From the NCBI GenBank assembly GCA_032622095.1, contig CP136068.1:59418025-59482024 (forward strand): a stretch of 64,000 nt of DNA, given 5' to 3'. Position 1 is the stretch's first letter, and the number at the start of each line of letters is the position of its first letter. A program made the position numbers and the translations under genes. Under the pieces are notes generated by a model. That model searched no databases. It worked only from the letters and a program-made list of their open reading frames with translations, and had not been told where the DNA came from. This DNA is from Siphonodentalium dalli (lineage: Eukaryota; Mollusca; Scaphopoda; Gadilida; Siphonodentaliidae). This document shows, one piece after another, positions 23,126-34,497 of the stretch.

Positions 23126-24470
23126 TTTAGAGCATTCATATAAAATGTACATTTTATTAAATAGATGGAATCGGAAATTTATGACCATCTTACAATGCAT
23201 TCTTTGATAACTGATGACATGTGTCGAGGATGGGCACATCAGAAATCCTGAATGTAGAATTCTCAAAAATATGGGTCCTAGAATGTTGAATAATTCTGAT
23301 CATTTAATCATGGTATACAGAGTATAGCTGCTAGTAAGCTCTTACCGTCTCATGAAGTTCAGAACTAACAACAAATGCCTGGAACAAATTTCAATGCCAA
23401 ATCATGTGTCCAAAAATAACAAAAACATCATACCAAATCTTTATCAGTTTGTTTACGGATAATATGACCAACTTGATCAGAAATTTAATTATGCCAGAAA
23501 ATTATTGCTCTTTACACTAGTACACGTATATACATGTTAATATACACGTAATTGATGTCTTTCAAAGTTGAATCAATGAAAGTGTTACTGTAGAAGATAT
23601 GATATCAACTGCAAGTAGAAGTGGTATGATGTTTCCTTTCAACCCCATGCATGAAAAAACTAAAATCAATTGATCAGAGGTACTTACAGACTTTCACACA
23701 CAACAGCTTATGGCCCACTTCAGTCTATTTAAGCAGTTTTGCACACACACTTTTTGTCTCATGATATTTATAAATTAATATAGAAGGCAATTCCACACCA
23801 AGTTCTTATGTAGTTTGCGTAATGTAATAAAATCATTTGAAAAGAATCTAAGAAGTCTTCTACACGATTGTGTCATTTTAAAGTTGGATTATCTCTTCCT
23901 AAATATGTATTATATATTTTCAATATACAATAATAAATGTGAGTCGAAGATACCTGTCCGGAAAAGCTTCTATAAATTATAATATTGATTTTATATCAAT
24001 ATAATGCGATACTCAATTGGGACATTTTTTCGTTACTATTCCGTCATGAAGCGTTCATGCGATCTCAAATAGAGATAGAGTTCTCCCGCTTGCTACTCTC
24101 CACAAGTCATAAGATTTCCCAATTTGATTGTATGTATTATACCAGAAAATTTGAAATAAAATCAATATTAATTGATAAGACACATTTCCAGACAGGGGTC
24201 TTCGATTCATACCTATTATTTTATACCCAGAAAACTATATACAACTTGTTATAGAAAGAGATAGACCATCTTTAAGATATTCTGAGCACAAATCAAGTTC
24301 ACAGATGGCACAAGATGATCTTATCAGCCGATTCCATGATACAAACTAGTGTAATTTTAGTCTTCACGAAGATTTCAAGTTCAATTTCTCAGTTAACCAG
24401 GTTTTTTTTTTATCAAAAGTGATAAACATGTATACAGCAAAGAAATAAATAACAAAAAGTGACTGAATTT
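23126..24470. other. Unassigned AT-rich sequence
   Basis: No supported gene. An 89-codon frame at 23,985-24,254 has no recognisable domain. Confidence 0.4.
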
Positions 24471-24474
24471 GAAA

Positions 24475-25086
24475 TTATGAAGTGTGTGTGACAAGCTTAA
24501 TTACACCCTTCTTTATTCCTGCGTGCAACTGTTCAACAAATATGGCATCGTCCCCATCATATTTAATGTTATGCCACTCTGGATAGCCTGGGACAGTGGA
24601 AATAACTTTTGCTGTATAAGCAGTCTCTTCTCCTTGTTCATTTTGTAGGGTGTGGATGATGATCTTGCCAATAAGAAATGATGATCTCTTTCTCTCCTCA
24701 TCTGTTTCTTGAAATGCTGCTGCTAAACTAATAAGTTTTTTACAATTGTCCATTAATTCTATTACGCTGAGGCTCCGGCGCTTGTCTGAATCGGTCTCTT
24801 TCATTGAAAATTTAAAAAGCTGATTGTCTGCTTCCTGGCACAGAATGGTTTGTCGGAATCTGAGTTGTGCCTTTAACGCGTCTTCTTTCTCCGTTTTGTA
24901 TTTAATCATGGAAAGGCTTTGCTCCATCTGTTCCGCTAAGTGATATAGTCCATAATATAACACATCCTTAAAAATCAATTCCCTCTCCTTGAATTTTCTT
25001 TCAATCCTTTTCGCTTCTTCTTCTCTCTTTAGCCTCTGACTTTCTTTTCTTCGCTCCATTATATCCTTTCGCCTCGTTTGGTACAT
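24475..25086 (-). pseudogene. C-terminal part of a multicopy invertebrate protein family (coiled coil + Tudor-like)
   Basis: A 203-codon minus-strand frame ending in a stop at 24,475-24,477. It starts with a strongly charged coiled coil (RRKDIMERRKESQRLKRE..., residues 5-40), a mixed helical region with LKAQLRFRQTILCQ (about 93-106), and a C-terminal block of about 60 residues (LIGKIIIHTLQ ... VISTVPGYPEWHNIKYDGDD) that resembles a Tudor/SH3-like barrel, a chromatin-reader type fold. The initial ATG is not a real start: it lies in a repeated ATGTA, and the protein continues upstream at 26,561-26,971 once the 1.47-kb insertion is discounted (...EKLYGMY joins QTRRKD). I recall this family as widespread, multicopy and uncharacterised in cnidarians and molluscs; whether it belongs to a transposon is not settled by the window. 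Confidence 0.75.
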
Positions 25087-26560
25087 TTATAACAAACCCA
25101 ATTTTCAAGTAACAATAATTTCTTATAGACATTTCAAACTAGAGTACATTTAATCAAATAGATTCCAATTCTTACTGGAGCATAGCACAATGCTTCATTT
25201 ACTGATTTACAATCATGAGGTTCTTTAATTAAGCCTACGTCTATGGTACAAAGCTGATTAAAGACCACTTATGTTATATGATAAAAGATAAACAAAGAAA
25301 GGCTTACCTAACACAGGTCAATTAATGATATGGTAACTGAAGTAATTACCACCTTGCCCCTGGCAGGTGGCAATCAGCACCTAATCTAATCAAACTTCAC
25401 CATCACTTCGGCTTTGACATAATTGACAAATATGACACCTATTGTAATACATGGACCAATGAAAAGTATTATCACATAGGATAAATAAGTCTTTATTTTG
25501 ATCAAGAAGGTAGTCTGTTCTTGAAGAAGATGCTGGATGCAGTTGATATGCTGAGGATGTATTCATGGAAATATAAACCAAAGTTAAGTTATATATATGC
25601 TCTCTATTTATTATGTTTATGACTTTAGCTCTATGATCATGACTTAATTGCTATATGGCAAATTTTACATTAGTGCTAATTTCAGGGTTATGTGTTGAAA
25701 TATAATTACACATATCTTATAACCAATAGGAGAATTTTATGTCATCACGTCTTCAATTCAATTGAATTAATTCTACTCCAATATTTATGAATTAGTTACC
25801 CATCCAGATTATGTATGAGTCAACAAGTATGGTTAGACAAATATCCCTATCTAAAGGATAATTATGGAAGCAAGTTCATGGTCTAATTCATAATAGTATT
25901 CTATTCATATGGCTCATGGGGTATCACTCTAAGGACCATGTCTCTAGCCTTTTTAGGCGGTGTCAAATACTAGTTCAAAGTAACTAACTATAGCCATATA
26001 TGGCGGTGTCAATTACTAATTTAATTCAATATTTCTAGCCTTATAGGCAGTGTCAAATATTAGTTCTAAGGAACTAATAATAGCCACATATGGCGGTGTA
26101 TAGTAGTAAACCATTTCTTTATTTCTATTCTTAATGGCGGTGTTACTAATTTACTCAAGTTCAGTATATCGGTTATCAAAGCAGGTGTTAGATATATTCA
26201 TCTATGTGATGCTCAGTTTCTCGACAAATTCATGACTATCAGAATATTCACATTTCATATATAATGCCTACAAGGTAGAATGCATAACTGGTCTATAACT
26301 TCTATTACCTATATATATTATTCATATTCTATTGAGTACTCATTCAAACATGTTCATCATATTCATAACATTTATTCTCTCGCATCAGGGTATGACTTGT
26401 ACAAAATCATAATATAGTATTAGATCTCAAACAGGTGTTGTTGCTGTTACTTTCTGAAGATCCCCGTCCTCTCATAAGTTATTAAAGCTCTATTGCTAAT
26501 TCCCCACAATTTATAAATCAACAATCCAAATTAATATATGGAGCAAATTCCAGTTCGTGA
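25087..26560. mobile_element. 1.47-kb insertion with 5-bp target duplication (TACAT)
   Basis: It is flanked by TACAT at 25,082-25,086 and 26,561-26,565. Removing it with one TACAT restores an in-frame junction in the minus-strand gene (Gly-Met-Tyr-Gln-Thr). The ends 'ttataacaaacccaattttc' and 'aaattccagttcgtga' show only weak inverted similarity, so no clear TIR. The body contains a small minisatellite (25,945-26,150). A canonical GT-AG intron is not possible at this junction. No transposase was seen, so this is probably non-autonomous. Confidence 0.6.
25945..26150. repeat. Small minisatellite (~70-bp units)
   Basis: Repeated phrases 'ttaggcggtgtcaaatactagtt', 'catatatggcggtgtcaatt', 'ttataggcagtgtcaaatat' and 'catatggcggtgtatagtag' alternate with 'agttc(a)aag(t/g)aactaa'. 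About three to four degenerate units. Confidence 0.65.
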
Positions 26561-26971
26561 TACATTCCATACAATTTCTCGGAGTCTTTCATCGCTCTCT
26601 TAATCAACTCTCTTCGCTCTTCTTCGTCCTTCTCTTCCAACCAATCACCAGTTCTATTCAAGCAAAACATCACATATGCTTCTTGGCTTATATGGGATAT
26701 GTTCGGTTTGAATTTCAATAATTGATCCGTATAAGCAAAAACCCGTTCCGAGAATTTGTTGTGTTTTTCAACACTCATAGTCGTCTTGAGGAGATGTTCA
26801 TCTTCATTGATCCGGTAGAACTTACCGCCTTGGAGGAGATCCTTATACTGTGCCTTCAACAATTTGGAGATAGATGGCAGGATAACTGCTAATTGTGATT
26901 CTGTGATCGCATCATTTTCCGAAGGCTCAATAAGTGATTTATATACTTCATTCTTTTTGATAATCCATTCT
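26561..26971 (-). pseudogene. Middle part of the same multicopy family gene
   Basis: The minus-strand frame begins right at the nested transposon boundary (WIIKKNEVYKSLIEPSENDA) and runs through KLLKAQYKDLLQGGKFY, KHNKFSERVFAYTDQLL, KPNISHISQEAYVMFCLNRT and GDWLEEKDEEERRELIKRA to EKLYGMY. There the 1.47-kb insertion cuts it. Upstream it joins ...LSIEDVPE at 31,144-31,158 once the transposon at 26,972-31,143 is removed: the joined codons read Pro-Glu-Trp-Ile in frame. The frame itself has no stops over 137 codons. An annotation that extends this frame to 27,138 would read into transposon TIR sequence and is wrong. Confidence 0.8.
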
Positions 26972-27137
26972 AGTAGGGCGGCTAAGTGTAAAATTATGGT
27001 AAAATCGTTCAGTTGGTGATACAAGCATGAAACTTGGTATGCATGATCAATATATATTACTAAAACAAATTGCTCGACAAACCAATCAAAATGGCCACCG
27101 GATTCAAGATGGCCGCCATTTTTCAAAATGGCCGCCA
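26972..27137 (+). repeat. Left terminal inverted repeat of the nested transposon
   Basis: Roughly 155-165 bp that pair with 30,980-31,143. A short duplication ('aaaattatggtaaaatcg' against 'aaaatcg') distinguishes the two ends. The inner part is made of repeated 'aagatggccgccattttt' words. Confidence 0.8.
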
Positions 27138-27699
27138 CATTGAACTTCTACCCAGTATATAAGATACACTAACCACTTTTCGGTTCTTTCTTTGTTACGA
27201 TATATAAGTAAATCATCCCTTTAAAGGTTGCGTTATCATAAGTATGCAAAAATATTATTATTTTTCGGAATTTATTGATTATTTTCATATTTTTACAGGT
27301 TTGTTTCTTAAAAATTGTTCAAAAAATCTAGATGACTACTTTTTCAGCAACTGCAACTATTGGATAGGTCTATATGTGGTATAACATAGATACTTAGTTT
27401 AACGCGATTTCTTTGGTACTTCTCTTCTGGAGTTATTGAATGTTGTTAACTTATATGTGTAAATAGGCTGTTAACATACATGTGCAAGTTGGTATAGTGT
27501 GAGTTAAAATGTTTAAGTTATGCTTGGTGTTGATATTATTGACAACACAATTGCTAATATTAATAGCGTAATCAATTGTATGCATTTCATATTTGAAGTC
27601 ATTAAATACTGTTGACATGTCATTCCATATTTTGTACAAATCGGTCTACCATAATGTATTGATTATTTTCTTAAGCAGATGACAAATTTTTCTGAAGGA

Positions 27700-30640
27700 G
27701 AAGCACAAACATGGTCACGATGTGCTTATGTTAGTTAGTTCTGTACTGTCCCAAGCTTGTAAACATAATTAAGCGCTACAAATTGCTGGAGCAGCAGAAA
27801 TCATTCGTAAACATATGCTTGAACATCATACCAAATTTGACAACAAGTTTGAACAAGGATGTATACAATGCTCTGTACCACAAAGTCTTCTGCAATTTGT
27901 ATGTATGATCGAGCATGGTGCTGACATCAAGTGACAGCTTACACATGGTGCAACAAAGTCTGATTTAGCAATCGCGCAGTTATTACATATCAACTGTTTC
28001 TCATCTAGATATAAGGACAGAGCCTTTTATCATCCCCACTGTCAAGATTGTGAAACACCAATCCCTATATACACTGGCATCACTTTGTACGAAAAAAAAC
28101 AAGGAAACGAAGCCTGATTTTACATGTTCTATGAAAACTGACTGAGTATATCTTATGATCGTGTCATGGACATCTCAAACCAGCTTGGAGAGGTTGTTGT
28201 TAAACAGTATCAAACAGATGGAGTTTGTGTCCACCTCTATTGAGAAAAGGCTTGTTCACCACATCTGCTTTGGACAATATTGACAACAACCATACATCAA
28301 CTACCAGCACATCATCTTTACACGGGACAAGGTCGTCAGTTTGATGTAGCAATAACCTCAATGTTACCTCTGTTGCGTGATCAGGCTCACTTTTTTAACC
28401 ACGAGAAAACATTGCATGCGCAAATTTAATGAATCGGTTCAACTTCTAAACTCAGAACAGACACCGGTCATTACTGCAGACCAGCCTCTGTATGCATTGG
28501 CTAAGCAGATACAGTGGCAGTGGCCAGACTTATATGGCGAGGACAAATATGTTGTTATGCTTGGAGGGTTACATCTGGAATTGGATGCTCTAAAAATGGT
28601 TGATTCAGTGATTCTGGGTAGCGACTGGATGAGTGCTCTCGTAGAAGCAGGTTTAGCAAGCCCAGGCACAGCAGATTCATTCATCAAAGCTTCACGTATT
28701 ACAAAAACCCGACAGGCACATCAGATAACAGCATGTAGTCTGTTCAAACTCATGAAATTTGCACACTCAGAATACTGCAGTCGGGATTTATCCGATGTTG
28801 ATAGTAGGCACTCAAATTCCAATCACTGGTGTAAAAGTAAATGTCCACAGTTCCAATTCTGGAGTTTGGTGATTGACATTGAATTGACAATTTTACTGCT
28901 ACCTATTCACCTCAAGAGACATGATGACAATAGAGAAGAAACATCCCAGAATAGCAAATGAATTTCACAGAAGGAACTTAGTTGTACACAAGACTGAAAG
29001 AAATTTCTCAAGTATGGCAATAGATCAGACCCATGAACAGCACAACGCAGTCGTGAAAGGGGTGGAGGAGTAATTGGGATAACTGAGGATGAAGCACACT
29101 CAATAGATGGATGGTCTCTAGTCCAGAATTATGTTGCCTTATTTCTGATTATGATAATATTGCTTGTACAAAGGATATCACATAAGAAACCAAGCATCAC
29201 GAGGAGACAATTGCATATCAAAAAACATTTTTCAATAATGTGAATAACCTCACAGACGTGACACAAGAAATGGGAAATCCGTTTTCTGATGACTCCACAG
29301 ACCTCTTGGCATTGGACACCAGATACATTGTAGACCCAGTTAATGCTGAACTGATTCAGGTTGTCTATAAGAAAGGCAATGAATAGTATGCGTCTTTCAT
29401 AAAAGGAATGGGAAACCAAAATAAATGTACTTTCTATGATCTAATCAAAAGAAATTATATTTAAATTTTTCGGTCTTCTCCAGCTGAAATCAAATCAAAG
29501 AAACAAGTACGAAAGATGATTGTCAACTCTTATTCTCTCGGTTGTTTAATTATTGTCAGATAATGTGACCTTTATGGCAATTTTGCACATGATAATAGAT
29601 GGTTCTGACATAATAAATGTTCTTAAACCTAATAGTGTCATAAATATAAGAGAACTGACATCGTGTTTGACGTGTACAAGACAGGTAGCCGCAAACAGGA
29701 AACTAGGTCAAAGTGCGGAAAAGGAATCAGGATCTAGCAAAACTCTAGCAGACTGGCATAGCTGTCTTCGCGATTACAACAACAAAACATAGCTACTAGT
29801 ATTTCACTTCCTTGCTGACAAGATCATAACTGTTAATACGGATAATGGCATTGTTGTTACCAAAGGTGAATATGTACAAAGTAACCGTGAACTTTATTAG
29901 GATATTCTTGCACCATGTACACATGAAGAGGCCGATACACGGATATTTGTGGATGCAAAACACGCAGTTATCAACCAACACAACAGCATCATAATCCAAG
30001 CCACCGAAACGGATATAGTGATTATAGCTGTAATTGTATACTCAAGTTTGAAAGCATTCGGCCATAGAAAGACATTCAGAGGGATTCCAATACATGAGAT
30101 TGTTTCATCAAGGTACAACAAAATGTTATGGAATTATCTTTTTCCATGCAATTAGTAGATGCGATGTGGTATCTGCAATTCGCGGGAAAGGAAAACAGTC
30201 TGCATGGCAGGCATGGAATGTATTTCCAGAAGCTTTATCAATTTTCTCCAGTCTTGGCAATTCTCGAGTGTCCATCACAGAAAATGACATTGCAGTAATC
30301 GAGAGATTCGTTATAATAATGTACGACTGTTCAAATACACCCAATGACATTAATGAAGCAAGACTAGACTGTTTTTGCACGGAAACAGACCGTACAATGC
30401 TATTCCACCTACAAGGTCTGCACTGTTGCAGCATGTCAAGCGAGCCACATACGAGGCAGGGCATATATGGGGACAATCATTGGCACGTAAACCAGCTTAT
30501 CCGAGTCCTGCAGATTGGGTATGGGCAGAAAATGGCAGTCACTGGGAACAATTTTGGACGGAGCTTCCACCAATTGCCAAATGTTGCAGTCAGTTGACCA
30601 AATGCGGCTGCAAGAAGGCGTATAGTGGGTGATGTACATG
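27700..30640 (+). pseudogene. Decayed gene of the nested transposon: uncharacterised family with nuclease-like motifs
   Basis: Recognisable segments in order: KFDNKFEQGCIQCSVPQSLLQF near 27,840-27,900; PLYALAKQIQWQWPDLYGEDK, MLGGLHLELDALK and GTADSFIKASRITKTRQAH at 28,480-28,720; HEEADTR at 29,922-29,942 with ETDIVIIAV at 30,006; RCDVVSAIRGKGKQSAW at 30,157 onward; then PPTRSALLQHVKRATYEAGHIWGQ and a Cys-containing end KCGCKKAYSG at 30,600-30,630. Many stops (for example TGA in 'catcaagtgacagct' at 27,933) and at least three frame changes make it non-functional. The acidic HEEADTR...DTD pattern followed by (G/R)CD..SAI.GKGK is reminiscent of FEN/XPG-type nuclease cores (EAEA ... D.D ... GCDY..I.GIG.K); this is an inference by eye. 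I recall this family as widespread and annotated only as 'uncharacterized' in invertebrates. Confidence 0.75.
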
Positions 30641-30979
30641 CTACCATATTGGGCTTCCATGCACCACTTTATGCAGTTGTTGCTGCCAAGTTTAAAAGAC
30701 TCTAAGAACTGATAGTAATGAATGTGTGTAGCTATCCCAGTACCAACATCATAAATAGTGTGAGGTTAAATTGTTTGAAATTGAATTGTTTGTTTTCACA
30801 ATTTGAAAGTTAATTGATATAAAAATGCCAAAATTTTGAAACGAAACAGCTAATTTGTTACAATATATTGTTTTAACATACTCAGGTTGTGTTTTAATTT
30901 CAATTCAACCTTTAGAAATGACTTACGATCTCTTGTTTGAGTGATACATCGATAAAATCCGTTAACTTTTCAAAATTCG

Positions 30980-31143
30980 AAAACTGACGTAGCTGAAAAT
31001 GGCGGCCATCTTAAAAATGGCGGCCATCTTGGATTTTCGCGTGGTTTGTCGAACAATATTGTTTAGTGGCCCATACTGACCATTCGTGCCAAATTTCATG
31101 CTTGTATCACCAAGTGAACGATTTTACGCTTAGCCGCCCTACT
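30980..31143 (-). repeat. Right terminal inverted repeat of the nested transposon
   Basis: Complement of the left end: CTTAGCCGCCCTACT at the tip, with 'cttgtatcaccaagtgaacg' and repeated 'aaaatggcggccatctt' inward. It is followed by the target duplication ATTCT. Confidence 0.82.
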
Positions 31144-32700
31144 ATTCTGGCACATCCTCAATTGATAGATCCCCATTCATAAATTGCCCCAATTCTGTGC
31201 TTGCGTGGTCTAGGTACGGCACAATCTTGGTAATTATCCTGGTAAGCTGGAGCACATGTATAGCTTTATCTTCCAGAATTTTCCATAAAGGACCAGTGAC
31301 CATTTTGTTAATCAGCCCCAAGGATCGGCATCCAGCGATGTTGAAGGGTTCTTTCAAATCAGCCAACACAGCTTTCAGCAAGGGATTTAAATTTTCCTTC
31401 CCCTCAAGATACTCTACCATCTTCTTGTGAAAGAAATAAATATAAGAACCATTGAAAAATATTATATTAAATCTGTTTCCACGGAAAGGCACAAGTGGCA
31501 GACTCCGCATGTTGTTAGCTTTTAGAGTATCCTGCATGAATAATTTGAAGTCACCATGGCACCCTGACTTTTCATCACCTCCCCTTGAGAAACTTTTGCA
31601 GGCTGTTCTTATTAATCTCACTGGTCCCGGTTCTGATGGTTTAAATATCTGTACTCCAATTTTACATGTATCTGGTGTTGGACGATTTTTCTCCAGTTCA
31701 AACAATGACTCTTGTGATACCTCTGCTATTTGAACAAATGAATGGAGGCCGCAAAAAAAATTGTTGAGTGTTTCAAGAGGCTGTCTGTCTTCATCTGAGA
31801 GCTGCTCCCAATCTGAAATTATGTCTGGTAGTATGTTCTTCCTGTAGTTATTTACTAGTTCATGCCATTTTAGTTCAGTCGCAGCTCTATCTGACATGGT
31901 ATTTGAAATATTGGCCAGTATTTTAGCTGCACTCTTGGAATCAGTCTTGCAGCACTTCCTTAAATGTATTCAGTGTGTCGTCCGCAGATTTGGTGGCCAT
32001 ATCCCTTACTCCTAGAACCCAGTGTTTAGCATCATTACCTGTCGCATGGAACCCCATGTATTTCTCCCCGTATTTGGAAGTTAATTTCATCGCTGTACAA
32101 AGTTGTATTTTCCTTTAGAGTGAAAACTTCGGCAAGCTGTATTTGTGCCAGGCCCAAACGCTCTATGTTCATATTTCTAACGCTCTTTGGAGATGGAAGT
32201 TTGCTTGCTTTCTTTCCGATATACTTCATCACAATCTCGATCACAGGTGCCACATGTTCTGTCCCAACGTGATTCTCAAGCAATTTGTATACCATTTTCC
32301 TGAATTCCCCACTGTATGAGCCACTTTGATCATCTGTTGTTCAGCCTTCATAATTGGCTACGGCAATCAGCATTGCCGAAGCAAACTGGGCCACGGCATA
32401 CTATTGCCGTAGCAAAACAATCTGAATTAAGAGGGCTGGTTGTTATAATTGGGCATTTCATCTTCTCAATTCTGTCATCCATCACTTTCAGGTCATGTTT
32501 GTGCTGTATGTTCTCTGTCTTCAGGCGATGACATTCTTCTATTAAATTTCCAACTTCTTCTTCTAAACTGGATGTATGTGCATTAATTGTCCCACTCGAG
32601 TTATCAGAAGCTGTTACATGACTTTCTAACTTTGCAGCTTTCTCCCTGTAATAATTTTCTCTTGCATTTAGTCTGGTCGGAAAAGCTACATTTGTGGAAT
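31144..32700 (-). pseudogene. N-terminal part of the multicopy family gene, frameshifted
   Basis: Reading on the minus strand from a possible acceptor ('gggttctag' at about 32,701), a coiled-coil segment (REKAAKLESHV ... LEEEVGNLIEECHRLKTEN) runs to about 32,380. After a frame change near 32,350 follow SGSYSGEFRKMVYKLLENHV and SVRNMNIERLGLAQIQLAEV, a second change near 32,080 (then TSKYGEKYMGFHAT, WVLGVRDMATKSADDTLNTF), and a third near 31,952 (DSKSAAKILANISNTMSDRAA). From 31,897 a 250-codon open stretch continues through LNNFFCGLHSFVQIAEV, PFRGNRFNIIFFNG, LLKAVLADLKEPFNIAGCR and LGLINKMVTGPLWKILEDKA, ending in LSIEDVPE at the transposon insertion, where the apparent TAG stop belongs to the insertion junction. 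Three frame changes plus two insertions make the gene non-functional. Role unknown. Confidence 0.78.
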
Positions 32701-33660
32701 ACTAGAACCCTAGAGGCATTTTTGGGGAAAAGCATGAAACTAAGTTTTCTAGCATAATTCAAGTATGCTGAATCCAATGAGGGTGCCTGTCACTGCCTGT
32801 GACCCATATTTCACCCATAAAATCAATTTAAAGTCACATACTATTTTAGAACGCGGTATAAAATTTCACAAAAAATCACAATTGGGATTCTAGTCATATT
32901 TCAACAAGAAATGAACAGAACTTTGCAATCTAAGTGAGGCATATCATTACCTATGAATATTCCAACTCATTGGAACCAAAATTCTTACTTTGGCTCAAAA
33001 TGGCTGCTAAAATGGCCGCCAAAATATGGAAAATGGTAAATATTGCCCCAGCGTGTCCTGCAATCGCTTACAAGTTGTGGTTGATGTATAAAATGGGCTA
33101 TTCTGCCTCCTATACATTGAATACATGTCTGATGCACCATGGTTAATTGTTACTATTGTCACCACTGACATCACCATTAATCTCTCAAAAACTTGACATA
33201 AATATCGGCAAAAATTAACTTTTCAGGTATGGACCATTTTTTCAAGTAAAATGTAACTGTCTTTGGATTCAAATGTGTTTATTGTTTTGGTCTATCTTGT
33301 ATGTGTCACTCTACGGTATTTATAGACAAAATTGCTCAAGATGGCTTCCAAAATGGCAACAAAATTTGTAAAAAGTTTTTTTTACATATATCCCGAACAT
33401 TATTCTCTGTGTTATCCGAAAAGGTTATTATACGTGTTAGTTAATTAACTGACAACTATATGTTCTATTCTGGTTGTCCCGGTTCCGTATGGGGCATGAC
33501 AAATTCATTTTAAAGTATGGAATTTTGCCGAGAACCTCTTCTGTGATTCTGGCCATATTATTGAAAGGAAATGGGCAGAACTTTGAGACGGAACGGAGAT
33601 GAACCATAATCTGTGGCTATTCTGGTCCATTATGATAAAAAAAAATATCAACTGGATACA
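32701..33660. other. Unassigned sequence
   Basis: No gene seen. 'aaaatggc(t/c)gc(t/c)aaaatgg' words near 33,000 and 33,345 resemble the sub-terminal words of the nested transposon, but no boundary was found. Confidence 0.4.
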
Positions 33661-34497
33661 GTGGATGCCAATATGGTAGTCAGGGAGTTACTCTATGGTC
33701 ATATGTGAGGTGAATAGGTATACAGGGAGTTATTGTATGTCATGAATGATGTGAATAGATATACAATGGGTGAATATATGGTTATGTGTGGGTTGTCCAT
33801 GGTAAGATGTATAGGTATACAGGGAGAGGTCATGGTCATGTGTGAGGTGAATTGGTATGAATGGAGTGACTGTATGGTGTATGGTTGTGTTTATCCAGTA
33901 CGGGTGCACCCGATGTGCCTGTATGGACAATGATGTGGTGTATGGATATAGCTACATGGTCATCTATGTGTTGATTATGTATATATGGAGTGACTGTAAG
34001 GCCATGGGTGGGATGTACATGTGTTGTCTGTATGATGATGGATGGGGTGTGTGGATAAATAGGGAGTTATTTTATGGTTACGGGTAATGTGTATATGTAT
34101 ACATGGAATGACTGTACAGTCATGATTGGAGTGTATATGCATACCTGGAGTAAGCTGGGTGGACATTATCGAGCGTGTGGGTATATAGGGAGTGTCCTTG
34201 TGGTATATATTTATATATCTCGTGGATGTATTATCATTGGTGGGTGTATAGGGATTAGCTGTATGATCATGGATGGTGTGTATGATTATACAGTGAGTTG
34301 CTGAATTGTGATGTGTATATGCAAGTATGGAAGGTGTGAGTGGTCGTGTGTGCAGGTTTTTTGTATATCTGGAAGGGCTGAATGGCCGTTGGTGAGATGT
34401 ATATGTATACCTGGTGTGACTCTATAGTCTAGGTGGGCTGCATATCTATATATCGAGTGGTTATATGACTATGTGTGTCGAATAGGTATACATGTAG

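Larger units (their letters stand above)
26972..31143 (+). mobile_element. 4.2-kb TIR transposon, 5-bp TSD, nested in the minus-strand gene
   Basis: Left end AGTAGGGCGGCTAAG (26,972-26,986) and right end CTTAGCCGCCCTACT (31,129-31,143) are perfect inverted repeats, and the similarity continues inward for about 150 bp with mismatches ('gttggtgatacaagcatgaaa', 'ttg.tcgacaaacca', 'aagatggccgccattttt'). Direct repeats ATTCT flank it at 26,967-26,971 and 31,144-31,148. The interrupted minus-strand gene becomes continuous when the element and one ATTCT are removed. The body carries a decayed plus-strand gene (27,700-30,640). Five-bp TSDs occur in Transib-type elements, but I see no Transib transposase motifs, so I leave the superfamily open. 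Confidence 0.88.

Noticed and set aside
25087-26560. Intron between the two coding segments
   Set aside because: No GT-AG or AT-AC boundaries restore the frame, whereas a 5-bp duplication does.
26518-27138. A 206-aa minus-strand protein starting MAAILKNGGHLESGG
   Set aside because: Its first 55 codons are TIR sequence of the nested transposon and its last 15 or so are the second insertion; only the middle belongs to a protein.
31142-31147. True stop codon (TAG) of the minus-strand protein
   Set aside because: The TAG is formed by the transposon tip; the reading frame continues on the other side of the insertion.
33733-34304. Overlapping open frames on both strands in the minisatellite
   Set aside because: They follow the repeat periodicity and have Tyr/Met/His-biased translations typical of translated minisatellites.
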